Origin: Termitomyces sp. T153
Lineage: Eukaryota > Basidiomycota > Agaricomycetes > Agaricales > Lyophyllaceae
NCBI GenBank assembly: GCA_018296165.2
Contig: JACKQL020000216.1
Location: forward strand, 1-42,960
Length of the DNA stretch: 42,960 nt
Reading direction: 5' to 3'
A program made the position numbers and the translations under genes. The notes under the pieces are model-generated. The model was given only the letters and a program-made list of their open reading frames with translations. It was not told the DNA's origin and searched no databases. Positions 30,113 to 40,466 of the stretch are shown here, piece after piece. Each line of letters starts with the position of its first letter. Position 1 is the stretch's first letter.

Positions 30113-31126
30113 GAAAGACGTCAAGTACTTGACAAGATTCAAAACATTCTGGAAGTTGGCATACACAACAAAGATACAGACTGGATTGACTTTGACACTG
30201 TCATTGATGGTCAAACCTCAATTTATGCTGGTGGCAAGTTTCAAGAACTCCTTAAAGAGGAACTTTAACCACACAAGAAACAAAGGGAATATTGCACATG
30301 TCAAGATGCTGTCATTCATTGGACTCTTGGGTTTAGCACACAGTTGGAGGTGATGGTCAGTGCATACCTGAGGTGGAGCAAAACATGTGGAGTTTTTGGA
30401 GAGGTGCTTGCAGCTCCTTTAAGTAGTGATGCAGTAGTTCAGGAGATGCAGGCCATCAGAGTAGTCAACCTCTTTGGTGAGTTGCAAACTTGTATCAACA
30501 TGTCCTCTAATGCCTTGAAAGAAACTTATTCCCTGGATGTTCCAATGCTCCAGGGAGGACAGACAATTGCTGCCTCTCTGATTGAGTGTGGCCTCCTCCC
30601 TTCAGTGCCATACCATCCAAACATTGTGTTTGCCATTTGTGTCATTGAACTGTTCTGCACAATTCATCTTTGATGCCCCTGCTTTGCAATTCAGCTGTTT
30701 GTCAAAAGTTTATGTGACTTACATGGGGTACTATTCAAACCCTATCTCAGCAAACAATTCTCAATCACATACAATGTCTACCTATCCATCCATGAAGAAA
30801 CTAAAAAGCATGTACAAGCCACCCTCAACTGCAATACACCCAAGTGGAGGCTACACAATACATGCCCTGCATGCACCTATAAGTTGGCAGGGGAGAAGAG
30901 CATGGTGTTTGACATGCTAGTAACAATGGATGGAAATGATTATCTAAAGTGTGTGATTTGTTAAGAGCCAGCAATGGAAGATGAAAATGGAGAGCTGACC
31001 CCAGGAACATTGAAGGAGCTGCAGGATGATCACAATGTAGTAGGGGACTACTATCTCAATAGGGAGGCAGTGGACAAATGGATAGAAGGTGTAATCCAGG
31101 AGATGTTGCCCACAGGAAAAGATTCT

Positions 31127-31186
31127 GTGAGTTGTTGTTTTTCTGTGATAGATTTTAGACTCACTACTGCCATAGGAAGAAGGTAG
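31127..31186 (+). other. Spliceosomal intron 2 of the KDZ fragment
   Basis: It is 60 nt, with GTGAGT donor, a CTCAC branch-like element and TAG acceptor. Removal keeps the frame from PTGKDS to ISELNPCAI. Confidence 0.7.
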
Positions 31187-31275
31187 ATTTCAGAGTTGAA
31201 TCCTTGTGCAATACAATGGAAGAACATGGTCAATGAGCTCACCATGCACATGTGGGAAATATTTGACAAAACTGG

Positions 31276-32195
31276 CATTACAAATACCAACTCCAGAGTC
31301 ACAGCCAAGTCCCCTGCCACCAGCTAGGGTCTGCTGGCATTGCTCTGCCTGGGTGCACTGAGTGCCCCAACAGTACATGGTGGCTTCAAGCCCATCCACC
31401 AGCTCCCTGCATCTTGATGTAGAGATCAAGACCATGGACACCCAGCAAGCTCATGGAGTCACCACTCTCTTAGATAGCAGAGCAACAGGACTGTTCCTAG
31501 ACTCAGAGTTTGTTAAGTGCCATGGCCTGATCACACAGCCACTTCCCAAGCTCATTCCAGTCTTCAACACTGATGGAATGCTCAATGAAGCAGGTGCTAT
31601 CAGCCTCCATGGTTGACCTTGTTTGCTGCTATCAAAACTATGCAGAGCATGCAGTCTTTGCTGTCACCAGTTTGGACAAACAGGACATGATCCTCAGTTT
31701 CACATGGCTCTAGGAGCACAACCCCAAAGTAAATTGGGCCAAAGGTGAGGTGACAATGAACCAGTGCCCTTGGAGGTGCTCTGCCTGCACCACAGAGGCC
31801 AAGAAAGAATACCAGGCTCAAGTTTGAGAGTGCACAGCCATCCACCATCCATGCATGCTGCGCTAGCCCTGTCCCTCTCTCTGACCTAGACCTCCTGGAT
31901 CCCCCACCCCTGGCATTCCCCCATAGAGAGGCCCTCTATGAGGACAACCAGAGTGGTAGCAGAGCTCTAGAGGAGGAACATCAAGGGGAGTTTGGAGGCA
32001 CACTTGACCCAAAGTTCCTGGACAAAGCAGTAGAGGTGGGGGACTGAATTTATGCCACCACCTTATATTTGCCACCCTCTATTTTGGAGATTTGGGCAAG
32101 CCAGACCACATCCCAGTGACTGGCTCAGGCATTTGCTGCTAACTCTGTGCCCCAGGAGTTCCAGGACATCATACCCCCCTACCTCCATGCATTTG
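31276..32195 (+). pseudogene. Gypsy D protease and linker, pseudogene
   Basis: The retropepsin block is GVTTLLDSRATGLFLDSEF (Asp codon about 31471). The DSG Gly is Arg, unlike the CpG-type changes elsewhere. It closes with DMILSFTWL, where B has DMILGFTWL. The shared Cys cluster follows in reduced form (CPWRCSACTTEAKKE, about 31767-31810). The linker to reverse transcriptase has many stops. The first 80 bases match the end of B gag weakly. Confidence 0.75.
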
Positions 32196-32196
32196 A

Positions 32197-32740
32197 ATGT
32201 TCTCTAAGGCCTCATTCAACTCATTCCCAGAGTACAAGTGGTGGGACCATGCCATTGAACTATTGCCAGACTCCACACCCTCCAGCTGTAAGGACTACCC
32301 ACTAGTGCCCAAGGAGCAGAACAAACTCAATGCCTTCTTGCAAGAGAACCTAGACTCTAGTCACATACACTCTCAAAATCTCTGATGGCTTTTCTGGTCT
32401 TCTTCATCAAGAAGAAAGATGGCTCACTCCAACTGGTTCAGGACTACCAGGTTCTCAATGCCATGACTGTGAAGAACTGCTACCCCCTCCCCCTCATCTC
32501 CAAGCTCATCAACTACCTCTGGGGTGCATGGTACTTGACCAAACTGGATGTCTGGTGGGGCTACAACAACATGCACATCCAGGAGGGAGATGAGTGGAAG
32601 GCTGCCTTCTAGAGAAATCAGGGATTGTTTAAACTTCTCATCATGTTCTTTGGACTCACTAATATCCCAGCCACCTTCCAGACAATGATGAACAACATTT
32701 TCCAAGACCTCATTGCCAAAGGCATAGATAGTGTGTGCAT
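32197..32740 (+). pseudogene. Gypsy D reverse transcriptase, N-terminal part
   Basis: It reads MFSKASFNSFPEYKWWDHAI, SSCKDYPLVPKEQNKLNAFL, FIKKKDGSLQLVQDYQVLNA and TKLDVWWGYNNMHIQEGDEW. FFGLTNIPATFQTMMNNIF follows, just before the insertion at 32740. Several positions that are Arg in this family are Trp, Cys or Gln here, as expected from CGN codons losing CpG. One TAG lies at 32611. Confidence 0.85.
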
Positions 32741-33868
32741 TGATGTGCTCCTATGCCACCTAGTGCCATGCAGGAAACCTAAAGAGAGGACCTAACACTA
32801 GTCACTAGATAGGGTAGCTGGCAGTAGGAAGTTAATAGTTGAGGGCGAATCAGTAACCGTCCCAGAGAACTAGAGCGAAAGTTGAGATGTAGGGTGAAGT
32901 AGAAAGAAGTCACTATCGCTAGCTGAGGTCACTAGTGACAATAAGGAAAAATGGGTGAAGACAGATAACGTCGCTAAGACAAAGCACACTTGTAACAGTG
33001 GTGAGGAGAGTAGGGAGAGAGAAGACAGTAAGGGAAGGACTGAAACCAGGGGACAAACGTGAACTAGTCACTAGCCGTAGTTGCTAGCGTTGCTAATTCA
33101 AATTAACGCAAATAGGCATCTGCAGTTGGTACTAAACTAAGTCAAATCCAAAGTCAAGGAGGCTTGTCGCTAAGCCAGAGTCAAAGACAAGATAAGGGAA
33201 AGAAAGGCAAAGTGAAATCTCAAGCTGGTAGGCTTAGAGAGAGCAGCTAGTCGACTCTGAAGGGGGTTCTCTGTTCTTCTGTCCTGTAGTGTCTATGTAT
33301 AGTCAGTATTTATACGTTTTGAAGTATAGTTATGTGAAAGTAAACAAATAAGTACTAGCAACAGCATCTGTCACTGTGCTTATGGTGCATACAAGGTGTC
33401 AGTCTGTAACTAAGTGAAAAATCATAGGTGAAGTCTTGGCAACGCCTAATTGCTAATAGAAACCAAAAAGAAACAAGTCCAATGTCAACACCTGAAGCGT
33501 AGATGCCGTTCAAGTATGTGGGTAAGCTCGGCAAATGGAATGATAGTAAAAAAGTATGCGTCTGATAATTTGTCCATATATGGTAGGAGAATGCCGTTTT
33601 GTCGCCAGGATCACTAGGGTCACTAATAATCATCGCTAGGGGAGTCTAGGCCTTGATGATCTAGGCCCAAGTTCCAGACTCCATGTGATATTTCTTGTGT
33701 TCAATAAGTCTCCTGGTTGCTAGAGTCTTCTGCTTTGGTCCAACCCTTGGGCTCGGTCCCATGTGCTGAGTGTTGTGACTTGTGTCAAATACAAAGTAAT
33801 CAGCTGCTGCTAAGTCTGCAATGCCAAAAATGCCAAAAATGGTGCTTAGTGATAACTGGGGCTCATCA
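32741..33868 (-). mobile_element. Solo LTR-like insertion of another retrotransposon family in D reverse transcriptase
   Basis: The 1128-bp segment lies between GCAT (32737-32740) and GCAT (33869-33872), the apparent target duplication. Its ends are inverted: TGATG at one side and CATCA at the other, fitting the TG...CA rule of LTRs. On the minus strand there is a good TATA box (TATAAATAC, near 33307-33318), which suggests minus orientation. I see no coding sequence of note. CpG is frequent, in contrast to D around it. It does not resemble the A or B/C/D LTRs. The 4-bp duplication is short for Gypsy, which usually gives 5. Confidence 0.75.
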
Positions 33869-33872
33869 GCAT

Positions 33873-34351
33873 ACCTTGACAACATCCTCATCTACACCAA
33901 AACACTGGAAGAGCACCACCAGATCACACACCTCATTTTAGAACATCTCCACCAGCACTAGCTATACCTCAAACTAGAGAAGTGCAAGTTTGAACAGACC
34001 TGGATTAAGTATCTGGGCCTGATCATCTCACACAGAATGGCAGAGATGGATCTGGTGAAGGTGGCAGGTGTTGCAGAATGGCTGGAGCCCAAGAATAAGG
34101 AGGTGCAGGCCTTTCTAAGCTTTGCAAACTTCTATCAGAGGTTTATCCAGAACTTCTCACATCACATCCACCTGCTATTTGACCTCACTGAGAAGAATGT
34201 TGCATGGAGCTGGGGGTCTCTAGAGCAGACAGCTTTCAGTGCTCTTAAGCATGCAGTTACTTCCAGAGCCATTCTCCTCTTCTCAGACAACAACTCTTCC
34301 TTCTGAGTTGAAGCTGATAGCTCTGACTTTGCCACTGGGGCAGTTCTCTTG
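33873..34351 (+). pseudogene. Gypsy D reverse transcriptase C-terminal part and start of RNase H
   Basis: This resumes in the RT active site as [16 protein letters not shown] (D to N at YLDD). It runs through KCKFEQTWIKYLGLIIS, FLSFANFYQRFIQNFSHH and the start of RNase H (EADSSDFATGAVLLQQ). It is cut there by Gypsy C; KDGKWHP continues at 40469. Stops are at 33960 and 34305. Confidence 0.85.
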
Positions 34352-34754
34352 CAACAGGGAACTGCCAATGCATATGCTTGGCTTAGTCATGTGTTTGGTC
34401 ACATGATCAGTTGCTATGTGCATTCTGCACAGAACCCACATAGCAAGGTATGCACACATTTGGCAAGGTCATGTGAATGCATGTGTTTGATCATGTGTTT
34501 AGTCACATGATCAGTTGCCATGTGCATTCTGCACAGAACCCACATGACAAGGTATGCACATGTTTGGCAAGGTCATGTGACCAGAGTATTTTTTCTGAAT
34601 CCTGGCATTGGAAATCCTCAGACTTGTTTTCTTTGGATCTCCCTCTGCCAGGTGTGTAGTCCTACTTGTAGACATTGTACTGTGCTGAATAGACTTTGGA
34701 TCTCTCTCTGCCAGTTGTGTGACTGAGCCACAGCCTCCAGAGGTTGCCTTTACA
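34352..34754 (+). repeat. Gypsy C 5' LTR with internal tandem duplication
   Basis: It is about 400 bp, against 294 bp for the 3' LTR. The excess is a tandem duplication of roughly 110 bp in U3: 'catgatcagttgc', 'cattctgcacagaacccac' and 'tttggcaaggtcatgtg' each occur twice (about 34390-34480 and 34495-34580). It ends TTTACA. Confidence 0.85.
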
Positions 34755-34756
34755 GC

Positions 34757-34767
34757 AGAACAAGTCT
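34757..34767 (+). promoter_or_regulatory. Gypsy C primer-binding site for self-priming
   Basis: AGAACAAGTCT, two bases after the LTR, is the exact reverse complement of AGACTTGTTCT in the 3' LTR (40332-40342). It lies about 33 bases downstream of a TATA-like box (tatact) in that LTR. Confidence 0.7.
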
Positions 34768-34871
34768 CTAGATTTAGTCTGAGAGCCCTCTTTTGATTAC
34801 CTGAGCTTCTACTTGGTCCCTCAAAAGGTCTCTCCTCCACCAGTGTCTTAGTGCTCCCCTGTGCTCCTTCT

Positions 34872-36120
34872 ATGACCCAGCCAACTCCTTCAGCACCTCC
34901 TTCTAACGCTTCAAGCCCCCAGGATGATGCCTGGAGTTGTTTGCTGTTCCTGGAAATACAGATTCAACTTACCCAAGCCTCCCTTACTTCTTACACAGCT
35001 GAACTCACTGGACTCTGTCAAACTACTGAAGCAGTGTCCCTTTCTCTCCAAGCCCTTCTGGAATGTCTCCTCCTTGCTCTTACCACACTTCCTATGCCCC
35101 CAGCAGATGCAGAATGGTTAGTGTCTGCACCTAGCTCAGGCTTTTTGGTTCCAGCTGCTGCAGAATGGTTTGCATCTGCATCTGGCTTAGGCCTTTCAGC
35201 TCCCCATTCCAAACTCCCTTGTCCTGCACTTCCTGATGTATATGATGGAGATTGTAAGGTTAGAGTGTGTTTCCTCCAGTCCTGTATCACCTATATCCAG
35301 CTGATCAGTGAAGCTTTTACTTCAAATGCCTTGAAAATTGCCTGGGTTCTCTCCTATATGAAGGCTGGTTGAGCCTCAACCTATGCATTGCATATCTTAC
35401 AACATCCAGGAGAAGTTGAGAGTTTCTCTGGCTGGATGGAGTTTGAGAAGAAGTTCTGAGTAGAGTTCCTCCTCCTTGACCCTGCCAAAACTGCAGCTCT
35501 TTCCCTTAACTCTTTTCATGCCTCAGTTGAACAGGCTGGATATCCAGATAGTCTACAACTCTGCCTAACCTTCTATAATGGACTCCACCCCTCTCTCAGG
35601 AATCACATTGACAGCATGACAGAGGGGCACCCAGATGATGAGCATGTTGATACCTAGTACAAGGTGGCATGTGAGCAGTGGCAGCTCATGAAACTGCAAT
35701 GCAAGTTGCAGCAGATGCAACCTTCAACCTTTCCTTTCTCTTATAGAGAGTTCATCTCCCAAGCTCCCTCCTCCACACCCACATTAGTATCCCCATGAGC
35801 AGGTGCAGCTCCTCCCTTTATGCCTCATGCTGCCCTCTTGTGCTCCCTACCCCAAAAAGTCCCAATGGATGTTGATGCTTCCTGACAGCAGTCCTCTACT
35901 CCTTTGCTATGTTGATGCTGTGAGAAGGCAAGTCATTTTGCCTGCTACTGTCCTTAAGGGCTAGAAGTCTGCTACCTGTCAGTGTCAGAGCAAGAAGAGC
36001 TGCTTGTCCAACTGCTTGCAGCCCGAGATGCCACAAGAGCCTCCTCTCTGGACACACCTATAGCTGTCCAATCTGATGAAGTGGCCAATGTATTGGAGGA
36101 GGTTTCCTACAAAGTCTGAG
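34872..36120 (+). pseudogene. Gypsy C gag pseudogene
   Basis: The start ATG at 34872 (MTQPTPSAPPSN) is conserved with B. The first 167 codons are open: a helical N-terminus, then a segment in which 'ADAEWLVSA' and 'AAAEWFASA' repeat each other, then the capsid start (SCITYIQLISEAFTSNALKIAW). After a TGA the frame continues with SFSGWMEFEKKF and HPSLRNHIDSM to a Cys-containing region (about 35905-35960) where a zinc knuckle would be; only part of its Cys/His pattern remains. It ends in a segment rich in Leu and Gln. Confidence 0.78.
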
Positions 36121-36339
36121 AATTTTTGAAAGGGCAACAGATGACCAGTACACCCTTGTTTCCCAGTACTAATTGTTCTGCCCCCTTGTCCATAGATTCA
36201 AATATATCTGTTGCTGTTGTTGATTCTATGCCTGAAACAATAAACCCCTCCTCAGATGTACAAATTCCCTCTCCAGCTAGAGTCTCAGCTAGAAATGCAC
36301 CCCCTAGCCCACACCTGCAGATCCCTACATGAGAACACT

Positions 36340-37096
36340 GCTTTCCCCATCATTATGTAATTGCTTCCACCCCTTCTACCAACTTCCTGAAGCTACAGGT
36401 GGAGATTGAGACAATAGACACCCAGCAGATCCCAAGTGTGGTTGCTCTGCTTGACAGTAGTGCAACAGGCCTCTTCCTTGACACTGACTACATGCAACAA
36501 CACTGCCTTACTACTTGCTCCCCTTCCTGTCCTATCCCCATATACAATGTTGATGGCACACTCAATGAAGCTGGCTCTATTTGCTCCATGGTGGACCTGG
36601 CTCTCCACTACCAAAACCACTTAGAGCAAGCCACTTTTGCCATCACTAGTTTGGGAAAGCAAGACATGATCTTGGGGCTTACCTGGTTACATGAACACAA
36701 CCCAGAGATTGACTGGACTAAGGGTGAGGTGGAAATGAGTTGCTGCCCATGTTGCTGCATTACCTGTGCAAAAGAAGCCCATAAGGAGCAGAGAGCCAAG
36801 CTTTGTGAGCATGCTACTATGCATGTCTGTTGTGCTGGGCATCTCCCTTATGCTGATATTGATCTCCTGAGTCCCCCCCTCTGGCATTCCCTCATAGAGA
36901 GGCCCTCTATGAGGATGTCCAAGGTGTTCGGTGTGAATCTCTAGAGGAAGAGAAAGGTGAAGGAGAATGGACCCATACTCCAGATGCAGAGTCCCCAGAT
37001 GAGGCCATAGAGGTGGGTGATTGGATCTATGCTACAACCCTCTGCCCCCCTCCTACAGTGGCAGAGATTTGAGCTAGTCAGACTACTTCTCAGCAT
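36340..37096 (+). pseudogene. Gypsy C protease and Cys-rich linker
   Basis: The open frame (36399-36944) holds a retropepsin with VALLDSSATGLFLDTDY (Asp codon about 36451). DSG reads DSS, consistent with GGC to AGT/AGC decay. The closing block DMILGLTWLHEHNPEIDW is intact. The Cys cluster SCCPCCCITCAKEAHKEQRAK (about 36740-36795) and HVCCAGH follow, then an acidic linker. It is the best preserved copy of this protease and Cys-rich unit in the window. Confidence 0.82.
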
Positions 37097-38545
37097 TTGG
37101 CTAAGGCATTTGTGGCAAACTCACAGTCCAAGCCTTTCCATAGCATGGTTCCCAATCACCTTCATGACTTTGAGGATGTATTCTCCAAGGCCTCCTTTGA
37201 TTCACTTTCAGAGCACAAGCAGTGGAATAATGCAATTGAGCTGATACCAGATGTGAAGCCCTCCAGCTGCAAGGTCTATCCACATGTGCCCTGTGAGCAG
37301 TATGAACTGGATGCTTTCCTGCAGGAGAATCTTAGCTCAGGATGAATATGACCCTTCAAGTCTCCAATAGCCTCCCCAGTCTTTTTTATTGAGAAAAAGG
37401 ATGGGTCTCTTTGTTTAGTTCAGGATTATCATGTCTTGAATGTGATGACAGTGAAGAATTGCTATCCTTTGCCACTCATCTCAGAACTTGTCAATAACCT
37501 TTGTGGTGTGCACTACTTCACAAAGTTGGATGTCTGTTGGGGCTACAACAACATACACATCAAAGAAGGGGACAAGTGGAAGGCAGCTTTCCAAACCAAT
37601 TGTGGACTCTTTGAATCTCTAGTGATGTTCTTTGCTCTCACCAATAGCCCAGCCACCTTCCAGACTATGATGAATGACATTTTCGATAATCTGATTGCAG
37701 AAGGTGTCGTCTGCATGTATTTTGACAATATCCTCAACCTCACTAAAACTCTGGAGGAGCATTGCCAGGTCACATGCATTGTCTTGAAATGCCTCTGCCA
37801 ACACCAGCTCTACTTAAAGCCTGAAGAGTGTGAATTTGAGCAGACCAAGATGGAGTACCTGGGTTTGATTATTTTGCATGGAATGGCCAGGATGGACCCC
37901 ATTAAAATGGCAGGTGTAGGAGAGTGGCCTGAGCCAAGGAACAAGAAGGAAGTGCAGGCCTTTCTTGGCTTTGTCAATTTTTACTGGAGGTTCATACAGG
38001 ATTTTTCCCACCATGCATGCCCCCTCTTTGACCTCACAGTTAAGAATACAGCATGGTGGTGGGAGCCTCCACAGCAAGCTGCCTTTGATGCCCTCAAGCA
38101 AGCTGTGACCTCAAAGCCAGTCCTCCTGTTTCCTGATGATGACTCTCCATTCTGTGTGGAAGCAGATAGCTCAGACTTTGCTACAGGAGCAGTCCTCATC
38201 CACAGTCAAAAGAGGATGGCAAATGGCATCCAGTAGCCTTCTACTCCAAGAGCCTCAATGCAGTGGAACAGAACTATGAGATCCATGACAAAGAGATGCT
38301 GGCAATTATTTGGTCCTTTGAAGAATGGTGGCATTTCCTTGAAGGTGCCTGGCATAAGTTTTGAAGTCTGGACAGACCACAAGAACCTTTGAGTACTTCC
38401 ATTCTGCTAAGAAACTCAATCAACATCAAGCTTAGTGGTTCCTGTATCTGGCCAACTTTGACTTCTCACTGCATCACAAACCTGGATGGAGCATGGGCAA
38501 ACCAGACATGTTGTCCAGGCAGGCTGACCATGGCACAGGCAAAGG
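37097..38545 (+). pseudogene. Gypsy C reverse transcriptase and RNase H, pseudogene
   Basis: NHLHDFEDVFSKASFDSLSE starts the region. The fingers are broken at 37345 and 37392. A 266-codon open frame (37436-38236) then covers [72 protein letters not shown] (YFDN instead of YLDD), YLGLIILHG, FLGFVNFYWRFIQDFSHH and RNase H with CVEADSSDFATGAVL. A frameshift near 38235 leads to the rest of RNase H ([20 protein letters not shown]). LDVC in place of the family's LDVR is a typical CpG loss. Confidence 0.88.
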
Positions 38546-38729
38546 AGATAACAACAATATTGTTCTCCTCAAGCCAGAGCTCTTTGCCATCCATGTGCTA
38601 GAAGGGATTGTGGTTCAAGGGGATGAGGCAAACATCCTTAGAGACATTCAAAGAGGGAACTGAGAGGGTGCACAGAAGGATGCAGTTGCCCACACAGTAC
38701 AGGCCCTACAACCTTGATGGGCAAGTGGA

Positions 38730-40146
38730 GTCAAGTCAGTGCATGCAGATGAGTGGGGTCTTCAGGATGGGCTTCTGACCTTCAGAGGACACATTTATGT
38801 GCCTAACATTTCAGAACTTTGCTAGCACATTGTAGAACAACATCACAACTCTTGGGTAGCTGGACATCATGGAAGGTGGAAGATACTGGAGCTGGTATCC
38901 CAGAACTATTGGTGGCCACAGATTTCCTGATATGTAGGCACCTACACTAGCACCTGTGATCTTTGTCTCTGCACCAAGCCTTGCCATCAAGCACCTATGG
39001 TCCAGCTCCACCCAGTCCCTATTCCAGCTGCTTGCTGGAGTGTTGCATTGGTGGACTTCATTGTGTAACTTTCAGATGCTCATGGATACAATGCAATGAT
39101 GGTAGTTGTGGACCTCTATGGTAAATAAGCCCATTTCATCCCTAACTATACAATGTGCTCTGCCTTGGGAGCAGCTAGTCTGTATTAGAAGAATGTTTGG
39201 AAGCTCCATGGTCTGTCAGATGGGTATGTCTCTGACTGAGGCCCCCAGTTTGTGGTGGAGTTTACTTGGAAACTGTATTGCCTGCTTGGAGTAAAGCTCC
39301 ATACCACCACAGCCTATCACTCTCAGTCAGACTCAGGAACTGGAACAGTATCTCTGCCTTTTTCATAATGAGAGGCAGGATAATTGGGATGAGCTCCTGC
39401 TAGATGCTGAGTTCCAGTACAACAACTATGTTCACTCTTCCATGCAGATGACTCCATCCTTTCTGGACACTGGCAGGCATCCTCACATGGGATTTGAACC
39501 TCAGGCACACCCCTCTGAGAATGACTCTGTAGATGAGTTTGTGGACAGGATGAAGAGGGCACAGAAGGAGGCAAAGGCTGTGCTGGTGAAGGCCAAGGAT
39601 GACATAGCACACTACTATGACTATTGCCAGACACCAGACCTGGTTTACAAGCCAGGAGACCATGTGTACTTGGATAGCTCAGATATTAAGACAACAAGGC
39701 CATTTCAAAAACTGTTACATTGTCATCTTGGCCCCTTCATGAAAAGGTGGGGCCTTTAGCATACCAACTTAAACTCCCAGCAGGCCTATGCCAATTGCAC
39801 TCAGTCTTCAATGTTTTCAAACTATTTCCAGCCCCAGAGGATCCAATCCCTGGCCACTGCCCTAAGCCACTCCCCCCCACCAGTTCTAGTTGACAATGAG
39901 GAGGAGTATGAAGCGGAGGAAATTTTGGATAGCAGAATATTCCAAAGGAAGTTGCAGTTCAAGGTGAAATGGAAGGGATATGGCATTGAGAACATCTCTT
40001 GGGAACTGCAGGCTAATGTACATGCACTGACCCTGGTCCAGGACTTCTACTGTAGGTATCCCAGTGCCCCTAAAGCTATTCAGGGCATTTATCCTATCTC
40101 AACAGCTGATCAGGCAATTCATGACTTCTTCTACCCAGTGCATTGA
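38730..40146 (+). pseudogene. Gypsy C integrase and chromodomain, pseudogene
   Basis: The zinc region (EQHHNSWVAGHHG, CDLCLCTK, about 38838-38975) and the first Asp (LVDFIV, about 39055) are readable, as is the second (YVSD, about 39230, followed by TGA). Compared with B, about 25 bp are missing at about 39335 after YHSQSD, removing the block with the catalytic Glu and shifting the frame. The C-terminal domain is open (39442-39759). The chromodomain is fully open within 39811-40146: EEYEAEEILDSRIF, QFKVKWKGYGIENISWELQ and ALTLVQDFYCRYP. It is the only intact B/C/D chromodomain here. Confidence 0.87.
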
Positions 40147-40160
40147 GATGCTGCATGCTA

Positions 40161-40172
40161 AAGAGGGGGTGA
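40161..40172 (+). promoter_or_regulatory. Gypsy C polypurine tract
   Basis: AAGAGGGGGTGA lies directly before the 3' LTR. Confidence 0.8.
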
Positions 40173-40466
40173 TGTCAGGAAACTGCCAATGCACATGCTT
40201 GGTCATGTGTTTGGTCACATGATCAGTTGCCATGTGCATTCTGCACAGAACCCATATGGCAAGGTATGCACATGTTTGGCAAGGTCATGTGACCAGAGTA
40301 TACTTTCTGAACCCTGGCATTGGAGATCCTCAGACTTGTTCTCTTTGGATCTCCCTCTGCCAGGTGTATAGTCCTACTTGTAGACATTGTACTGTGCTGA
40401 ATAGACTTTGGATCTCCCTCTGCCAGTTGTGTGATTGAGTCACAGCCTCCAGAGGTTGCCCTTACA
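40173..40466 (+). repeat. Gypsy C 3' LTR
   Basis: It is 294 bp, from TGTCAGGAAACTGCC to GCCCTTACA. It matches the 5' LTR apart from the duplication there. The R/primer sequence is at 40332-40342. Confidence 0.9.

Larger units (their letters stand above)
29744..31275 (+). pseudogene. KDZ-type transposase gene fragment with two introns
   Basis: KDZ transposases are DDE-type enzymes of large DNA transposons common in mushroom genomes. Exon 1 ends RRRRFKNTSK and splices to ERRQVLDKIQNILEVG across 30043-30112 (GTGAGT...CAAG). The exon then runs, with stops at 30266 and about 30960, through MVSAYLRWSKT, SLIECGLLPSVPYHPNI, CPCFAIQLFVKSLCDLHGV, PYLSKQFSI, CPACTYKLAGE, MDGNDYLKCV and VGDYYLNREAVDKWIEGV. 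It splices across 31127-31186 (GTGAGT...TAG) to ISELNPCAIQWKNMVNELTM and MWEIFDKTGI. Both introns restore the frame. The C-terminal third after IFDKTGI is missing, and element D begins there. The N-terminal 100 bases read in another frame and are uncertain. I saw no terminal inverted repeats. Family assignment rests on remembered motif order. Confidence 0.75.
34352..40466 (+). mobile_element. Gypsy C: chromodomain retrotransposon inserted in D RNase H
   Basis: It is about 6.1 kb, related to B and D throughout the coding region but with a different U3 in its LTRs. It carries LTR, self-priming site, gag, protease, reverse transcriptase, RNase H, integrase, chromodomain, polypurine tract and LTR. 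The right edge is clean: LTR end CTTACA, then D sequence from 40467. The left edge is blurred, as the first three LTR bases are not recognisable, and I cannot define a target duplication. It has a 25-bp deletion over the integrase catalytic Glu and several stops. Confidence 0.88.

Noticed and set aside
34340..34362. A 5-bp target duplication for element C
   Set aside because: The first bases of the 5' LTR are too diverged to place the left edge exactly, and no matching pentamer lies at both edges.
34380..34580. Repeated CATG/ATCAGTTGC blocks as a CRISPR-like array
   Set aside because: There are only two copies, adjacent, with no spacer pattern, inside an LTR of a eukaryotic element. It is a tandem duplication.
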